Positions 25,814 through 35,800 of a stretch of DNA of 64,000 nt are shown here, one piece after another. This DNA comes from Sandaracinus amylolyticus. Its GTDB lineage: Bacteria; Myxococcota_A; Polyangia; Polyangiales; Sandaracinaceae. The notes under the pieces are model-generated. The model did no database searches, was not told the origin of the DNA, and worked only from the letters and a program-made list of their open reading frames with translations. Numbering within the stretch: position 1 is the first letter of the stretch; each line of letters opens with the position of its first letter. The DNA lies in NCBI RefSeq assembly GCF_021631985.1, contig NZ_CP070225.1, forward strand, positions 186,001 to 250,000, in the 5' to 3' direction. Made by a program: the position numbers and the translations under genes.

Positions 25814-25834
25814 CTGCGAGCCGAGGGAATGAAG

Positions 25835-25872
25835 AGCCCCGCGACGTGCGACGTCGCGGGGCTCGTTTCTTT
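25835..25872 (+). terminator. Strong intrinsic terminator
   Basis: AGCCCCGCGACGT (25835-25847) and ACGTCGCGGGGCT (25851-25863) form a 13-base-pair stem with a three-base loop, followed by CGTTTCTTTA. It ends transcription from the pseudokinase gene, about 70 bases after the stop and after the repeat element. Confidence 0.85.
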
Positions 25873-25876
25873 ACTG

Positions 25877-25910
25877 CTACGAAATCCGTAGCGCTACGGA
25901 ATCCGTAGCG
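25877..25910. repeat. Tandem pair of 17-base dyads
   Basis: CTACGAAATCCGTAGCG and CTACGGAATCCGTAGCG lie in direct repeat; each is itself nearly palindromic (CTACGGA/TCCGTAG). They abut the stop codon of the minus-strand lipoprotein gene at 25911. On the minus strand the first dyad makes a perfect hairpin directly after the stop, so it may terminate that transcript. Confidence 0.6.
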
Positions 25911-26951
25911 TCAGCCGTCGGAGCGCAGCTCGCCCCACTCGATCACGCGCATGTCCTCGAAGCGGATCGGGCTGGTCTCGCTCATGCCGAGCATCCCGTC
26001 CGACCACGCGGCCCGCGCCTCGGGTGAGCCGTCCGCGTAGAGGTTGATCGACCCCGAGAAGTCTCCGACGTACGCGCCGTACTCCTGCAGCGCGCGCGCG
26101 ATGATGCGTCCCGTCGGCGAGAGGCCGAGCGCGTCCACGTCGATGCTGGGATCGAGCTGCACGCGCCCGCCGCACGGGACCCCGCGGTCCGGCGAGATGA
26201 TCCCGTTCGACGGATGTCCCGTGCTCGCCGGCGACGTGAAGAAGCGCTGGCGGATCCCCGGGTACGCGATGACGAGCGCGTGATCGATGCGTCCCGCGCG
26301 GATCTCCTCGACGCGCACCAGCCCCGCGATCAGCGGGAAGCCGCACGCGCGCGAGCCGTGCGACTCGTACCACGGCGAAGGTCCGCCCTTCGGCGGCCGC
26401 ACGCCCGAGCCGTTCAGATCGATCGTCGAGCAGAGCGTGCAGTCCCACGCGCCGTCGCCGCGCGGTCGCGCCTGGAAGAAGTCGTAGGCGCGCCCCGCCG
26501 CGCGATCGATCAGCGCGAGGTGCCCGTCGCCCTCGGGCGCAGGCTGCGCGCTCGAAGGCACCGGCCACATGAACGTGCGCGACTCGCCCTCGTTGCTGAG
26601 CGGCGTCATCACCCGCACCAGCGGCATCGACGCGTCGACCTCGTAGACCGGCACGCTCCACGGGTGGATCGACACGCTGAGCCCGGGGAACTCCGAGCTC
26701 GTGCGCATGTGCTCCATCAGCGCGTCGGAGTCGGGCCGGATCGCGACGTCGTCCGGGATGCGCGTGTTCCACGGGCTCGAGTCGGCGAAGGGACGCCACG
26801 CGCCTCCGCCGCCGCCCGTCTGCTGGCCCGAGTCGGACTCGCCGCCGGTCGTGCGCCCCGCGTCCGCGCCGCCGCTCACCGTCCCTGGCTGACACGCGCC
26901 ACCGAGCGCGACGAAGATCGAGATCGCGACGAGCTGCTCCCTGGTGCTCAT
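25911..26951 (-). CDS. Lipoprotein of unknown function, tandem paralogue 1
   Basis: The ATG at 26951 gives 346 residues: MSTREQLVAISIFVALGGACQPG has a lipobox Cys, followed by a Gly/Asp/Thr linker. The domain from about residue 50 onwards begins WRPFADSSPWNTRIPDDVAIRPDSDALMEHM, and contains FMWPVPSS, HLALIDRAAGRAYDFFQA, PWYESHGSRACGFPLIAGLVRVEEI, RIDHALVIAYPGIRQ and a disulfide-forming set of Cys (DCTLC, GSRACG, VPCGG). It ends GDFSGSINLYADGSPEARAAW. The fold is not recognised; the pattern of conserved Trp, His and Asp in a secreted, beta-rich domain resembles uncharacterised polysaccharide-associated proteins found in Actinobacteria and myxobacteria, but this is a resemblance only. It shares over 60% of its residues with the next gene. 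Confidence 0.8.
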   Translation of the reverse strand: MSTREQLVAISIFVALGGACQPGTVSGGADAGRTTGGESDSGQQTGGGGGAWRPFADSSPWNTRIPDDVAIRPDSDALMEHMRTSSEFPGLSVSIHPWSVPVYEVDASMPLVRVMTPLSNEGESRTFMWPVPSSAQPAPEGDGHLALIDRAAGRAYDFFQARPRGDGAWDCTLCSTIDLNGSGVRPPKGGPSPWYESHGSRACGFPLIAGLVRVEEIRAGRIDHALVIAYPGIRQRFFTSPASTGHPSNGIISPDRGVPCGGRVQLDPSIDVDALGLSPTGRIIARALQEYGAYVGDFSGSINLYADGSPEARAAWSDGMLGMSETSPIRFEDMRVIEWGELRSDG

Positions 26952-27051
26952 GGCGCGCGACTCTCTCGCGACCGCGCACGCCACGCAACGGCCCCTGAAA
27001 CGCGACGCGCGCCGCTCGGCCGAGACCGAGGGGCGCGCGTCACGCTCGCGT

Positions 27052-28269
27052 TCAGCCGTCGCTGCGCAGCGTGCCCCACTCGACGACGCGCATGCGCTCG
27101 AGCGGGATCGACCGAACGCTCGCCTCGTCGAGCAGACCGCTGTCCCACGCGGCGCGCGCCTCGGGCGAGCCGTCCGCGTAGAGGCTGATCGAGCCCGAGT
27201 AGTCACCGACGTACGCGCCGTACTCCTGCAGCGCGCGCGCGATGATGCGCGCCGAGGGCGTGAGGCCGAGCGCGTCGACGTTCACGCTGGGATCGAGCTG
27301 GATGCGCCCGCCGCACGGCACGCCGCGATCGGGCGAGACGATGCCGTTCGCCGGGTGTCCGGTGCTCGCGGGCGACGTGAACCAGCGCTGGCGGATGCCG
27401 GGGTACGCGATCACGAGCGCGTGATCGATGCGCCCCGCGCGCATCTCGTCGGTGCGGATGAGCCCGGCGACGAGCGGGAAGCCGCACGCGCGCGAGCCGT
27501 GCGACTCGTACCACGGCGTCGTGCCGCCCTTCGGCGGGCGCACCCCGCTGCCGTTCATGTCGGCGGTCGCGCAGAGCGCGCACGTCCACGAGCCGTCGGC
27601 CTGACGACGACCCGCGAAGAAGTCGTACTCGCGACCGCTCGCGGGATCGACGACGAGCAGGTGCCCGTCGGTCTCGGGATCCGCCTCGGCGCCCGCGGGC
27701 ACCGGCCAGTAGAACGTGCGGTTCTCGCCCTCGTTGCTGAGCGTCGCGAACACGCGCACCAGCGGCGTCGACGACGTCGCGCGGTACATCGGGATGCCCC
27801 ACGGACGCACGTTCACGCCGAGGCCGGGCCAGGGCGTGCTCGTGCGCAGGTGCTCGACGAGCTGCGCCGAGTCGGGACGGATCGCGACGTTCGACGCGAT
27901 GCGCGTGTTCCACGGGCTCGTCGAGCTGAAGGGGCGCCACGCCGCCGGCGTGGTGGGCGTGCCCGCGTCGGTGCCCGCGTCGACCGCGGGCGTCGTGCTG
28001 CCTGCGTCGCGCGCGACGATCACGCCCGAGTCGACCAACGGCGTGGTCGGCGCGCCGGAGTCGGTCGTCACGACGGTGCCGCTGTCGGTCGACCCCGCGT
28101 CACGTCGCGGGTGGGGCCGCCGGCGCAGCGCGTCGTAGTCGGTGGTGTCGCCGGTGCCGTCGCTCGCGGTTCCGCGCGAGAGCGACCCGGTCGCACACCC
28201 GAGGGAGAGAAGGACGAAGGAGAGCGCGACGAGACGCGGCGCACTCCTGCGGAACGTACTGCTGTCCAT
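27052..28269 (-). CDS. Lipoprotein of unknown function, tandem paralogue 2
   Basis: The ATG at 28269 gives 405 residues with lipoprotein signal LVALSFVLLSLGCATGS and a longer Asp/Thr/Ser linker (residues 30-115) than in paralogue 1. The conserved domain begins WRPFSSTSPWNTRIASNVAIRPDS and follows paralogue 1 motif by motif: FYWPVPAG, HLLVVDPASGREYDFFAG, PWYESHGSRACGFPLVAGLIRTDEM, RIDHALVIAYPGIRQRWF, VPCGGRIQLDPS, RALQEYGAYVGDYSGSISLYADGSPEARAAW and a shared end (MRVVEWGTLRSDG). The two genes lie head to tail with a 100-base gap, a tandem duplication. The strict conservation of the domain and divergence of the linkers indicates selection on an extracellular function. Confidence 0.8.
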   Translation of the reverse strand: MDSSTFRRSAPRLVALSFVLLSLGCATGSLSRGTASDGTGDTTDYDALRRRPHPRRDAGSTDSGTVVTTDSGAPTTPLVDSGVIVARDAGSTTPAVDAGTDAGTPTTPAAWRPFSSTSPWNTRIASNVAIRPDSAQLVEHLRTSTPWPGLGVNVRPWGIPMYRATSSTPLVRVFATLSNEGENRTFYWPVPAGAEADPETDGHLLVVDPASGREYDFFAGRRQADGSWTCALCATADMNGSGVRPPKGGTTPWYESHGSRACGFPLVAGLIRTDEMRAGRIDHALVIAYPGIRQRWFTSPASTGHPANGIVSPDRGVPCGGRIQLDPSVNVDALGLTPSARIIARALQEYGAYVGDYSGSISLYADGSPEARAAWDSGLLDEASVRSIPLERMRVVEWGTLRSDG

Positions 28270-28353
28270 AGGGCGGCCAGCCTGCCGGATGCCGTCGCCG
28301 CCGAGTGTCCGGGACAATCCCCTCGACGATCGGCCAGGCCGCCCGCGCGTCGA

Positions 28354-28662
28354 TCACGGCAGCTTGATCTTCGGCCGCTCCGGATGACGCCGGTAGAGCA
28401 CGAGCACGCGCCCGATCTCGTCGACGATCTGCGCGGAGAGCGCGCGGCGCAGGTGCTGCGCCATCTCGCGTCGCTCGTCCTTCTCGAGCTGAGGCAGCTT
28501 CACCTTGATGAGCTCGTGATCGTGCAGCGCTTGCCACGCGGCGCGCACGACGGCGTCGGACACGCCCTCCTTCCCGACCTGCACGACGGGGTCGAGATGA
28601 TGGGCGAGCGCCCGGAGATGACGTGCCTGACGACCGTTCAACGACGACGCGTTCCCGCGCAT
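28354..28662 (-). CDS. yhbY: YhbY-type CRM-domain RNA-binding protein
   Basis: A 102-residue protein, MRGNASSLNGRQARHLRALAHHLDPVVQVGKEGVSDAVVRAAWQALHDHELIKVKL. The order LxxxQRxxLRxxAHxLxPxVxVGKxGLxxxxxxxxxxALxxHELIKV is the CRM domain signature, with the GxxG loop here as GKEG. YhbY binds the 50S ribosomal precursor and takes part in assembly in other bacteria. The gene stands alone between the lipoprotein pair and the frameshifted citrate synthase gene, all on the minus strand. Confidence 0.92.
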   Translation of the reverse strand: MRGNASSLNGRQARHLRALAHHLDPVVQVGKEGVSDAVVRAAWQALHDHELIKVKLPQLEKDERREMAQHLRRALSAQIVDEIGRVLVLYRRHPERPKIKLP

Positions 28663-28701
28663 GAGGCCCGGACGCTACCCCGCGCCGTGCCCCCAGGCCA
28701 G

Positions 28702-29999
28702 TCAGCGCGGAAGATATCGAGCGCGCGGGCGCAGCTGGAATCCCGCCTCGCGTTGCTCGATGGCGTGCGCGATCCATCCCGCCGCGCGCCCGATCGCCAT
28801 CAGCGCGGCGGCCGATCCCGGTCCCGCGCCGAGCGCGCCCGCGAGCGCCACCAGCCCCGCGTCGACGGTCGGTGGCTCTCCGCCCGCGAGCCCCATCGCG
28901 CTGGTGAACGCGCGCACCTTGCGGAGCACCACGCTGCGCGGCGCGAGCTCCTCGGCGGCATCGAGCAGCGGCGGCGTGCGCGGATCCCCCGACGGATAGA
29001 GCGGGTGTCCGAAGCCCGGCAGCGCATCGCCGCGACGCCTGCGCTCCGCGAGGATGCGCGCCGCGTCCTCGGGCTCGCGCGCCTCGGCGAGCAGCGCCTC
29101 CATGCGATCGCAGCTGCCGCCGTGCGCGGGCCCGGTGAGCGTCGCGAGCGCGGCGAGCACGCACGCGTGCAGATCCGCGCCTGCGCCCGCCGCGACGCGC
29201 GCGGTGAACGTGCTCGCGTTCAGCTCGTGATCCGCCATCACGACGAGCGCACGATCGATCGCCGCCGCAGCGCGCTTGGTCGCGCGCAGGCCGAGCGCGA
29301 TCGCGACCGCGTGCGCGATCGTGGGCGCGGCCAGCGCCTCGTCGACACGATCCTCCTCGCCGGGCGCGAGCGCGAGCAGCGCCGCGAGCCGTCGCACCAG
29401 CGATCGCGCGCGCACGAACGTGCCCTCGCCGCCGGGCTCGACGTGCGAGCCCCGCTCCGCGGCGCCGATCAGCGCGACGCCCGCGAGCAGTCGATCGAGC
29501 GGGTGCGCGCCCTGCGCCACGAGGCGCGCCGCGCGTCGCACGTCGATCCCGAGATCGCGCGCCTCGAAGCGCACGTCCTCGTCCCAGCGCTCCGCCCAGA
29601 GCCACTCCGCGACGATCTCGAAGCGCGTGCCGCTCCGCGCGAGCTCCACCGCGCTGCGACCGCGATAGTGCGGCCCGTCCTCGCCGATGCCCGAGATCGC
29701 GGTGTCGAGCACCGGCTCGCCCACCGCAGCGCGCCCGACGCGACCGCGGCGTGGCCCGCCCGCGCCTGGCTGCGCGCGCGGAGGCGCTCGAGATCGTCGC
29801 GGCGATAACGACGCTCGCGTCCTTCGCCGGGCGCGCTGCGAACGAGCCCGCGGCTCGCGTACGCGTAGAGCGTCCCCCGCTTGATGCCGAGCAGGCGACA
29901 TGCCTCGTCCGCCGTGACCCACGCGCCCTCGAGCGCGTCGTCGTGACCGACGAATGCATCATGTTGATCGCTGGATCCACGTTGATCAACGTTTACCAT
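28702..29999 (-). pseudogene. HTH-citrate synthase family protein, broken by one apparent -1 indel
   Basis: Two frames join to one family member. From the ATG at 29999 come MVNVDQRGSSDQHDAF and a MerR/excisionase-type helix-turn-helix, VTADEACRLLGIKRGTLYAYASRGLVRS... RYRRDDLERLRARSQARAGHAAVASGALRW. At 29720-29722 (CCC on the plus strand; GGG in the gene) the frame is lost; with one more G, the reading continues GEPVLDTAISGIGEDGPHYRGRSAVELA and the citrate synthase domain to RPRARYLPR. Catalytic-type motifs include DHELNAS, PAHGG and GFGHPLYPSGDPR. HTH-citrate synthases of this type are known next to a stand-alone citrate synthase, as here. Either the gene is truly broken or the sequence lacks one G. 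The second part alone would be read from 29922 as an unnatural N-terminus. Confidence 0.75.
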
Positions 30000-30012
30000 G
30001 CATCAACGTTTC
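29962..30012. promoter_or_regulatory. Operator region between divergent citrate synthase family genes
   Basis: A perfect palindrome ACGTTGATCAACGT lies at 29979-29992, with one further half-site GTTGATC on the left (29963-29969) and ATCAACGT on the right (30003-30010). The start codon of the HTH protein lies within the cluster. Symmetric placement between two divergent starts suggests that the HTH protein controls both genes. Confidence 0.55.
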
Positions 30013-30057
30013 TCACGTCTCTCGCATCGAGTCGAGGCGACGCGAAGGAGGAGCGTG

Positions 30058-31158
30058 ATGACCGAAGGTGCACGGATCGCGAGCGGGCTCGAGGGCGTCG
30101 TGGTGGCCGAGACCGAGCTCTCGCACGTCGACGGACAGGCCGGCGAGCTGTGGATCCGCGGGCATCGCGTCGAGGCGCTCGCGGGCGCGCGTTCGTTCGA
30201 GGAGGCCGCGTGGCAGCTGTGGACGGGCGCGTTCCCCGACGACGTCGCGTCGCTGCGCGCGTCGCTCGGCGCGGCACGGGCGCGCGCGTTCACGGCGATC
30301 GATCCGAACGATCCCGCGCTGCGCGACGCCGACGGGATGGACGCGCTGCGCGCGCTGGTCGCGCGGGTGGTGATCCCCGAGGGCGCGAGCGAGCTCGATC
30401 GCGCGATCGCGCTCGCCGCGAGCGTCGCCGTCGCCGCGGCCGCATGGCAGCGCACCCAACGCGGGGAAGCGCTCGTCGCGCCGGATCCCTCGCGCTGGCA
30501 CGCGGCGGACGTGCTGCGGATGGTGCAGGGCGAGGCGCCCGATCCCGCGCGCGCCGCGGCGCTCGATCGCTACCTCGTGACCGTGATCGACCACGGCATG
30601 AACGCGTCGACGTTCGCCGCGCGCGTGGTCGCGTCGACGGGCTCCGACGACGTCTCCGCGATCGTCGCGGCGATCGGCGCGCTCAAGGGCCCGCTGCACG
30701 GCGGCGCGCCGGGCCCGGTGCTCGACATGCTCGACGCGGTGGGCGCGCCCGAGCGCGCGGGCGCGTGGGTCGACGCGGAGCTGGATGCGGGCCGTCGCAT
30801 CATGGGCATGGGGCACCGCATCTACCGAGTGCGCGATCCGCGCGCCGCGGTGCTCGAGGCGGGCATCGAGCAGCTCGAGCGCGCCGGGGTCGCGAAGGGT
30901 CGGCTCGCGCTCGCGCGCGCGGTCGAGAAGGAGGCCGAGGCGCGGCTCGCGGCGCGACGTCCCGATCGCGCGCTGCGCGCGAACGTCGAGTTCTACACGG
31001 CGGTGATCCTCGACGCGGTCGGGCTCGATCGGCGCGCGTTCACGCCGACCTTCGCGATCGGGCGCGTCGCAGGGTGGTGCGCGCACGTCGCGGAGCAGCG
31101 CCGCACCGGGCGCCTGATCCGCCCCGCGTCGCGCTACGTCGGGCCGATCCCCGGGTGA
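30058..31158 (+). CDS. Citrate synthase/methylcitrate synthase family enzyme
   Basis: From ATG 30058 (GAAGGAGGAG upstream) the product has 366 residues, similar in length to the type II dimeric citrate synthases. The catalytic residues are recognisable: His in VTVIDHGMNASTFAARV, His in GHRIYRVRDPRAAVLEAG (from IMGMGHRIYR) and an acidic residue in RANVEFYTAVIL. LKGPLHGGAPGPVLDML is the CoA-adenine and substrate loop. It condenses oxaloacetate or a related keto acid with an acyl-CoA. Citrate and methylcitrate synthases cannot be told apart from the sequence. The gene is divergent from the HTH-citrate synthase. Terminated by a hairpin shared with the convergent membrane-protein gene. Confidence 0.88.
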   Translation: MTEGARIASGLEGVVVAETELSHVDGQAGELWIRGHRVEALAGARSFEEAAWQLWTGAFPDDVASLRASLGAARARAFTAIDPNDPALRDADGMDALRALVARVVIPEGASELDRAIALAASVAVAAAAWQRTQRGEALVAPDPSRWHAADVLRMVQGEAPDPARAAALDRYLVTVIDHGMNASTFAARVVASTGSDDVSAIVAAIGALKGPLHGGAPGPVLDMLDAVGAPERAGAWVDAELDAGRRIMGMGHRIYRVRDPRAAVLEAGIEQLERAGVAKGRLALARAVEKEAEARLAARRPDRALRANVEFYTAVILDAVGLDRRAFTPTFAIGRVAGWCAHVAEQRRTGRLIRPASRYVGPIPG

Positions 31159-31163
31159 GAGAA

Positions 31164-31206
31164 ACGAAGCGGGCCGCGCTCCTCTCGAGAGCGCGGCCCG
31201 TTCGTC
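31164..31206. terminator. Bidirectional terminator between convergent genes
   Basis: CGGGCCGCGCTC (31170-31181) and GAGCGCGGCCCG (31189-31200) form a 12-base-pair stem, extended by CGAA and TTCG with a one-base bulge. It lies between the stops of the citrate synthase gene (31158) and the outer-membrane protein gene (31226). T-runs are short. Confidence 0.7.
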
Positions 31207-31225
31207 GTCGGTGCGGGTATCGCGA

Positions 31226-32524
31226 TCAGAACCCGACCATCGCACCGCGCGACGCGAGGCCCTGGCGGCGACGCTGCAGCTGCTCGGGCGAGATGTCGGC
31301 CTCGTCCTGACCGATGATCTCGTCGACCATCACGTCGAGCGCGAACGTCGCCGAGAGATAGAGCTCGCTGTCGTAGTAGTAGAACGGGTTCTGCACGTTG
31401 CCCGACTCGTTGAGCCAGGGCGTGAAGCCCGGCGAGCCCTGATAGCCGAGCTGCAGGTTGAGCCAGGGCAGCACGTCGTAGCCGACCGCGATCGTCCAGT
31501 AGTGCCCGTTGCGCCAGTGGCTCGGGCTCATGTCGGGGATCTCGTCGGGGCCACCGATCCCCGGGTTGTCGACCGTCGCGAGCCCGTGGCCGTAGCTCCA
31601 CAGCGCCGCGTACTGCGTGAGGATCGTGAGGCCGGGGATCGGCATCACGGTGAGCGTCAGCGCGGCGAAGAGACGCTCACGCTCGGTGGTCATCCCGCCC
31701 GCGGGGCAGTCCATCGCGCCGCCGTTCGCCGTCGTGCACTTCGGCGCATCGGCGAAGTTGATCGTCGCGACCGTGTCCGCCGCGAACCAGTGGCGATAGC
31801 CGCCGGTCACCGCGACCGTGAAGCTCGCGAGCTCGGGGAACACGCGCACCGCGGTGAGGCCGGCGCCGACGTTGATGATGCGATCGGCGGCGATGCTCGC
31901 GAGCGAGGTCGGCGCGGCGAGTCGCACCGACGGGATGAACACGAAGCCTTCCCACGCCTCGGTGTGACGCCACTCGAGCACGGCGTCGCTCAGCTGCGGC
32001 TCGCGCTCCGTCGTCGAGATGTCGTTGTCGGTGAACTCGACCGAGAGACCGAGCGACAGGACGAGGAAGTTCTGACGGTCGAAGTAATAACGAGGCTGCA
32101 GGAAGAACGACCAGTAGTAGGTCGGGTTGTACGTGAGCTGCGCGTCGGGGTTCAGCGTGTTGACGCTGAGGTCCTGCTGCCACGAGAAGAGCGAGCCGCG
32201 GAAGGGCGAGGGCTGCGGCGCCGGTGCTGCTTCTTCCTCTGCGGCCGCCTCTTCCTCTGCGTCGACCGGCGTCGCGCCGTCGGCCGGGGCCGCGTCGTCG
32301 ACCGGCGCCGCGCTGTCGAGCGCCTCGGCCGACTCGGGCGGCGGGACCTCCGTCGCAGTCGTCGACTCCGGTGCTCCGGCGGAGTCTTCGACAGGTGCGG
32401 AGCTCGTGAGTTCACTCTCACCTTCGCCCTCTCCGCTCGAGTCCTGCGCGCTCGCGGCGAACGCTGGCGTCAGGAGCGCAGCGCAGAGGAGGAAGAACCG
32501 CAGAGGAGATACGAAACGCTTCAC
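31226..32524 (-). CDS. Outer-membrane beta-barrel protein with acidic N-terminal linker
   Basis: The GTG at 32524 is preferred: GGAG lies eight to nine bases upstream and the product starts directly with the signal peptide VKRFVSPLRFFLLCAALLTPAFAASAQ. The 432-residue protein has an acidic, Ala/Pro/Glu-rich linker to about residue 110. Then come repeated amphipathic strands with aromatic girdles (YNPTYYWSFFLQPRYYFDRQNFLVLSLGLSVEFTDN, AVLEWRHTEAWEGFVFIPSVRLA, SFTVAVTGGYRHWFAADTVATINF, GLTILTQYAALWSYGHG, HYWTIAVGYDVLPWLNLQLGYQGSPGFTPW, ALDVMVDEIIGQ). A barrel of about 12-14 strands is likely. No porin or receptor family was recognised. It is divergent from the metalloprotease gene; the 280-base gap holds no believable frame. 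Confidence 0.75.
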   Translation of the reverse strand: MKRFVSPLRFFLLCAALLTPAFAASAQDSSGEGEGESELTSSAPVEDSAGAPESTTATEVPPPESAEALDSAAPVDDAAPADGATPVDAEEEAAAEEEAAPAPQPSPFRGSLFSWQQDLSVNTLNPDAQLTYNPTYYWSFFLQPRYYFDRQNFLVLSLGLSVEFTDNDISTTEREPQLSDAVLEWRHTEAWEGFVFIPSVRLAAPTSLASIAADRIINVGAGLTAVRVFPELASFTVAVTGGYRHWFAADTVATINFADAPKCTTANGGAMDCPAGGMTTERERLFAALTLTVMPIPGLTILTQYAALWSYGHGLATVDNPGIGGPDEIPDMSPSHWRNGHYWTIAVGYDVLPWLNLQLGYQGSPGFTPWLNESGNVQNPFYYYDSELYLSATFALDVMVDEIIGQDEADISPEQLQRRRQGLASRGAMVGF

Positions 32525-32804
32525 GTCGGTGCTCCGGGCAACGAGGGCGCGCCGCATCGCAACCCATGTGCCACGCGGAAAATGCAGGCGCGCGTGACGT
32601 GCGCGCATCCGCGAGGCGCGCGCGGTCGCTCGTCCGAGCGGCTTCGTAACGATCGATCGTCAAACGACTAACGACGCGACTCGACGTCTCGCTCTCTCGC
32701 ACACGCGGTGATTCGCGAATTGCCGCGGCGACCATGTGAGCACGCTTCTTGCGGAGCGGGCCGGCCGCCGCTTCGAATCCGACGTTCGCGGCCGAAGGAG
32801 TCCG

Positions 32805-35800
32805 ATGTCGATGTCCCGCACCTTGCACCGAGCTCAGGCACTCGCCCTGCTCGCCATCTGCGCGCTGTCAGGCGCGACGATGACCGGCTGCGCCGAGGGT
32901 CGCGAGCCGATCAATCAGGTCCAGCCCGGCGCGCTGCACCGCAGCGTCCTCGAGGGCAGCGAGTGGTTCTTCCAGCAGACGGTGATCGACTCGCCGTACT
33001 CCGCTGGCTACACGTTCGTCGGCGAGCAGGGCGAGCTCGAGCGCGTGCGCTGGGAGATCCAGGAAGAGTTCCTGGTCGCGCGTCGCGCGTACCAGCACAT
33101 CGCGGGCAGCGAGGGCAACGGCATCGCGGGCACGGGTGAGGCGACGGAGACCGGCGCGCCGGTCGCGATGTACCGCATCGAGTCGCACTTCGACATCCGC
33201 CGCGCGTACAACCCGGTGACCGGCGAGGAGATGAACATCCTCACCGAGAACAGCACCGACCGTCCCTGGTACGAGCGCGACTACATCCGCGTCGACTGGT
33301 CGGAGAACCTGATCACGAACAGCGACTTCCTCGTCCTCGCGCGCATCTTCGACGGCATCGAGACCGAGCCGGTCGCCTACTACGTCGAGAACCCGACGCA
33401 CCCGCACGCGCCCCGCTTCGACGTCCGTCAGGAGGACGGCTCGTGGGAGAACGCGCTCACGAGCACGACCGTCGACGGCCAGGAGACGGTCCAGTACATC
33501 GACATCGTCAACAAGATGTTCGTGCGCCCCACGACGGTGGAGATCGAGGGCCTCGGCCCGGTCCCGTCGTGCTTCATGCTCTACGCGGGTCACCTCGACT
33601 GCGCGCCCGGTGAGGTCACCGTGCGCAACTCGTTCCTCCGCGTCGATCACGAGGATCGCGACTACGAGCCGCAGCTCTACACGGGCGACCGCATGGAGCG
33701 CTTCGGTTACTTCGTGACCGAGCGCGCCGGGTACGACGCGCACTACGGCGTGGTCGAGCCCGCCCGCTTCCGCTTCGCGAACCGCCACAACCTCTGGCAG
33801 CAGAGCCACCGCCGCAACGGCGACGGCACGCTCGTGAGCTGCAGCGCGGACGACCAGTGCGGCGGCAACGGCTCGGTGTGCGATCTCGATCTCGCGCGCG
33901 CGATGCGCGCGGTCGACACCGAGACCGGCACGCTCCGCGGCGCGTGCACGATCCCCTACCGCGAGCGCCAGGTCCGTCCGATCGCGTACTACCTCAGCGC
34001 GAACTTCCCGGCGGACCTCGTGCCGGACGCGCAGCACCTCTCGGACGAGTGGAACAAGGCGTTCCGCGACACCGTCGCGAGCCTCCGCGAGCTCGAGTGC
34101 CGTGAGAACGGTGGCGACGCCGGCTCGTGCGCGAGCGAGCGCATGCGCGAGGACCACCAGCAGATGTTCGTGCTCTGCCACAACCCCGTGGCCGACACCG
34201 ACCACGAGGCGTGCGGCCCGGCGGGCACCAGCCCGCGCCCCGGCGATCTCCGCTACTCGATGATCGGCTGGGTCAGCGACGCGCACCTCTCGAGCCCGCT
34301 CGGCTACGGCCCCTCGTCGGCCGACCCGCTGACCGGCGAGATCATCATGGGCAACGCGTTCGTGTACGGCGCCGCGATGGAGACGCTGACGACGTTCGCG
34401 CGCGACATCATCGCCGTGATCAACGGCGACCTCGACGAGTCGGAGATCAGCTCGGGCGCGCAGGTGCAGGCGTGGGTCGAGCGCCAGGAAGCGCCGGGCT
34501 CGGACATCACCGGCCGCAGCGCGCACGATCACGTGATCGAGATCGACGGTCTCGACGCGCACGACATCAACGAGGCGATGGACTTCGCGTGGGCGCAGAG
34601 CGGCCGTCCGGCCTCGCGCGTCCCCTCGAGCCCCGCGGAGTTCATCGAGGCGATGCGCGCCGCGGAGCGCCGCCTGCACCAGCAGGGCGCGTTCGGCGAC
34701 GGCGTCGATCGTGGTGACGCGGCGCTCGGCCGTCTCGTCGGCACCGACATCGAGCGCATGATGGCGACCGACGAGGTGCGCATGGCGGCGGGCGTCGATC
34801 CCGAGCTGCCGGTCACCGAGGGTCTGCTCGAGCAGTCGTCGCCGCTCCGCGGCGGCAGCCTCGCGAACCAGCGCGCGCTCTCGCGTGCGCGCGACCGCAT
34901 GCAGCACGATCACTGCGTGCTGAACGCGGAGTTCGCCGACGAAGGCCTGCTCGGCCTCGCGCGCGAGATCGTCCGCGCGGCGGGCGCCGACGGCACGATG
35001 GAGTGGTACGGCGAGACCTACCAGCTGCGCGGCGAGGACGGCTCGCTGAACTACGAGCTCGTGCGCACGATGCTGCGCCACCCGATCTTCGACGCGGTCA
35101 CCGCGCACGAGGTCGGCCACACGATCGGCCTGCGCCACAACTTCAGCGGCAGCTACGACGCGCTGAACTACCTCCCGCGCTACTGGCAGCTCCGCGACGA
35201 CGGCACGATGGCGCCGCGCGCGTGGGATCCGCTCACCGCGGAGGAGCGCGACGGCCGCATCCTCGAGACGCAGTACTCGACCGTGATGGACTACGGCTCG
35301 AACTTCGTCGTCACCGACTCCGAGGGCATCGGTCACTACGACTACGCCGCGATCAAGATGGGCTACGGCGATCTCGTCGAGGTGTTCTCGAACGCCGCGA
35401 CGCCGGGCGACGTGGCGTGGGTCGCGTTCATCCAGAGCGCGGGCTGGCCCGTGCCGCTCCGCCTCGACGCGTTCACCGGCGGTGAGCCGAGCGCGTTCGT
35501 GTACACCGACTGGCCGGAGATCGTCGGCGGCGTCGACCGCCTCCAGCAGCGCGAGGACGTGCGCTACACGAGCCTGCGCCCCGACAGCTTCCTGTCGTTC
35601 CAGGGCATCCGCGATCCGCTCGTCGACACGGCGGGCCGCCCGATGGTCCCGTACATGTTCTGCTCGGACGAGCAGGCGGACCTGAACCCCGACTGCCAGC
35701 GCTACGACCAGGGCGCGGACGCGTACGAGTCGGTCCAGAGCGTCATCGACAACTACTGGAACTACTACATCTTCAACAGCTTCCGTCGTGGCCGCCTGGG

